Below, piece after piece: positions 6,276-7,012 of a DNA stretch of 7,012 nt. The stretch is from Deltaproteobacteria bacterium. Its GTDB lineage: Bacteria > Desulfobacterota > Desulfobacteria > Desulfobacterales > Desulfatirhabdiaceae. Every line of letters begins with the position of its first letter. Within the stretch, counting starts at the first letter, position 1. The notes beneath the pieces were generated by a model, which ran no database searches, was not told the DNA's origin, and saw nothing but the letters and a program-made list of their open reading frames with translations. The stretch covers positions 1-7,012 of the forward strand of contig JAPLJE010000300.1 of the NCBI GenBank assembly GCA_026388755.1, read 5' to 3'. A program made the position numbers and the translations under genes.

Positions 6276-6311
6276 AAAGGGTTACGAAGCTATTTCGTAA
6301 CCCTTTTTTTT
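6276..6311. terminator. Strong hairpin terminator between convergent tRNA genes
   Basis: A perfect 13-bp stem, AAAGGGTTACGAA (6276-6288) with TTCGTAACCCTTT (6294-6306), has a 5-nt loop and is followed on the plus strand by eight T (6304-6311). It is a second, stronger terminator for the plus-strand tRNA operon. On the minus strand the same hairpin begins a few nt after the tRNA-Gln CCA end, but only three T follow, so termination in that direction is likely weaker. Confidence 0.85.
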
Positions 6312-6314
6312 ATT

Positions 6315-6388
6315 TGGCTGAGGGACAAGGATTCGAACCTTGGTTAACGGGGCCAGAACCCGTCGTCCTGCCGCTAGACGATCCCTCA
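6315..6388 (-). tRNA. tRNA-Gln (anticodon CUG)
   Basis: On the minus strand a 74-nt cloverleaf forms. The acceptor stem is TGAGGGA/TCCCTCA with U1-A72, the D arm is GTCT/GGAC, and the anticodon stem ACGGG/CCCGT carries the loop TTCTGGC (anticodon CTG). The variable region is short (4 nt), followed by T arm CAAGG/CCTTG around TTCGAAT. The discriminator is G and CCA is encoded. It reads CAG codons. U1-A72 and G73 are normal for bacterial tRNA-Gln and fit either direct GlnRS charging or the GatCAB route; the window does not tell which. Confidence 0.97.
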
Positions 6389-6399
6389 ATTATTTTTTT

Positions 6400-6428
6400 A
6401 ATCTACATAAAAGGAAGAACATCGTCAA
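6400..6428 (-). promoter_or_regulatory. Sigma70-type promoter of tRNA-Gln
   Basis: Minus-strand TTGACG (6428-6423) and TAGATT (6405-6400) are separated by exactly 17 bp. The expected start falls about 5 nt before the tRNA 5' end at 6388. It lies in the gap after the thioredoxin/HEAT gene, so tRNA-Gln is probably its own transcription unit. Confidence 0.7.
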
Positions 6429-6473
6429 TATAAAAATTGCCAAAGACCATTAGATAACCTTTTCAGGGCTATT

Positions 6474-7012
6474 TTATTCGAGTTTTTTTCCGTAATTTTT
6501 CAGCTTTTCAAGAGCTTCTTCGGCAGCTTCAATGATTTCCACATCATGATTCAATCTTTTATTCAGAACTTCTTGAATTCGTTCGATAGAGCCGCCATTA
6601 TCGAATTCTCCCACCAGATAAAGAATATCCCCTTTAACCTTGTCATCAGCCGCATCGAATCGATCCCATAACGGCATCATCGTTTTTTGCGCCAGCACCG
6701 GATTTTCCCCTGCTATCGTTTCCAAAGTCACCATGGCCCCAAGCCGAACGGGCCATTTGGGGTGAACCAAAAGATCTAACAGGGCAGGAAAAATCATGTT
6801 CTTTTCCATCATCATTTTCGACAACAGGCTTGCATTGCCGTCCGCAATCATGTTCATCAAGGTGTCGACTTCGAGTCTTGAAGGGTCTCGATGGATGATT
6901 GCCTCCAGGACTTCCTGAATTTTGACGGTGCCAGTCCAGCGGAATTGCTCATCCAGAACCAGTGTGGGAACTGACTGAATTCGGTCGTTGCTGGCTTCTT
7001 CCATGTACAATC
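6474..7012 (-). CDS. C-terminal part of a putative thioredoxin-fold protein with HEAT-like repeats
   Basis: The frame is open through the right edge, so the N-terminus lies outside the window; a TTG at 7010 is in frame but unlikely to be the true start. The first visible residues, EEASNDRIQSVPTLVLDEQF followed by RWTGTV, match the second half of a thioredoxin/glutaredoxin fold: an SVPT motif with the cis-Pro, a beta hairpin, a G turn and the last helix. The CxxC active site, if present, would be just upstream. From about residue 55 of the visible part, alpha-helical pairs rich in Leu, Ala and Val (MIFPALLDLLVHPKWPVR, then VLAQKTMMPLWDRF, then GDILYLVGEF and the helix to the end) resemble HEAT or PBS-lyase-type repeats. 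I infer a thiol-redox domain with a protein-binding helical tail; the partner is unknown. The stop is TAA at 6476-6474. Confidence 0.7.
   Translation of the reverse strand, partial: LYMEEASNDRIQSVPTLVLDEQFRWTGTVKIQEVLEAIIHRDPSRLEVDTLMNMIADGNASLLSKMMMEKNMIFPALLDLLVHPKWPVRLGAMVTLETIAGENPVLAQKTMMPLWDRFDAADDKVKGDILYLVGEFDNGGSIERIQEVLNKRLNHDVEIIEAAEEALEKLKNYGKKLE

Noticed and set aside
6032..6388. tRNA genes as an integration (att) site for a genomic island
   Set aside because: No integrase, no partial tRNA duplicate and no direct repeat of a tRNA 3' end is seen in the window.

Overview
The window looks like an origin-proximal housekeeping segment of a Gram-negative bacterial chromosome. The best guess is a Desulfobacterota (deltaproteobacterial) sulfate-reducer-type genome. 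That guess rests on the overall protein style (KhpB/Jag with a Jag_N domain, YidC with a large periplasmic domain), the moderate G+C content and the gene order; no database comparison could be made.

Main block, all on the minus strand and read right to left: rpmH (5710-5576), rnpA (5510-5118), yidD (5112-4894), yidC (4768-3134), khpB/jag (3086-2316) and mnmE (2285-876). This is the classical rpmH-rnpA-yidD-yidC-jag-mnmE cluster found near many bacterial replication origins. It couples ribosomal protein L34, RNase P protein, membrane-protein insertion (YidD, YidC), an RNA-binding KH/R3H protein and the tRNA wobble-uridine GTPase. Gaps are short except for about 125 bp before yidC, which carries three inverted repeats. 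rnpA and yidD appear to start at TTG codons without a clear Shine-Dalgarno sequence.

Left end (1-875): a minus-strand gene for a YkgJ-type cysteine-cluster protein runs off the left edge. The 205-bp gap between it and mnmE holds an inverted-repeat-bounded element (704-841) and a 16-bp sequence one base away from the consensus chromosomal parS site (684-699), a plausible ParB-binding centromere site in an origin-proximal location.

Right part (5711-6473): a non-coding stretch holds a candidate rpmH promoter, then a plus-strand tRNA-Lys(UUU)-tRNA-Glu(UUC) operon with a near-consensus promoter and two tandem hairpin terminators. A convergent minus-strand tRNA-Gln(CUG) has its own sigma70-like promoter. 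At the right edge (6474-7012) is the C-terminal part of a minus-strand protein that appears to join a thioredoxin-like fold to HEAT-like helical repeats.

I see no mobile element with a transposase, no CRISPR array, no defence system and no biosynthetic cluster. Most of the window is ordinary core genome; the parS-like site, the inverted-repeat element and the yidD-yidC gap are the parts that merit a second look.
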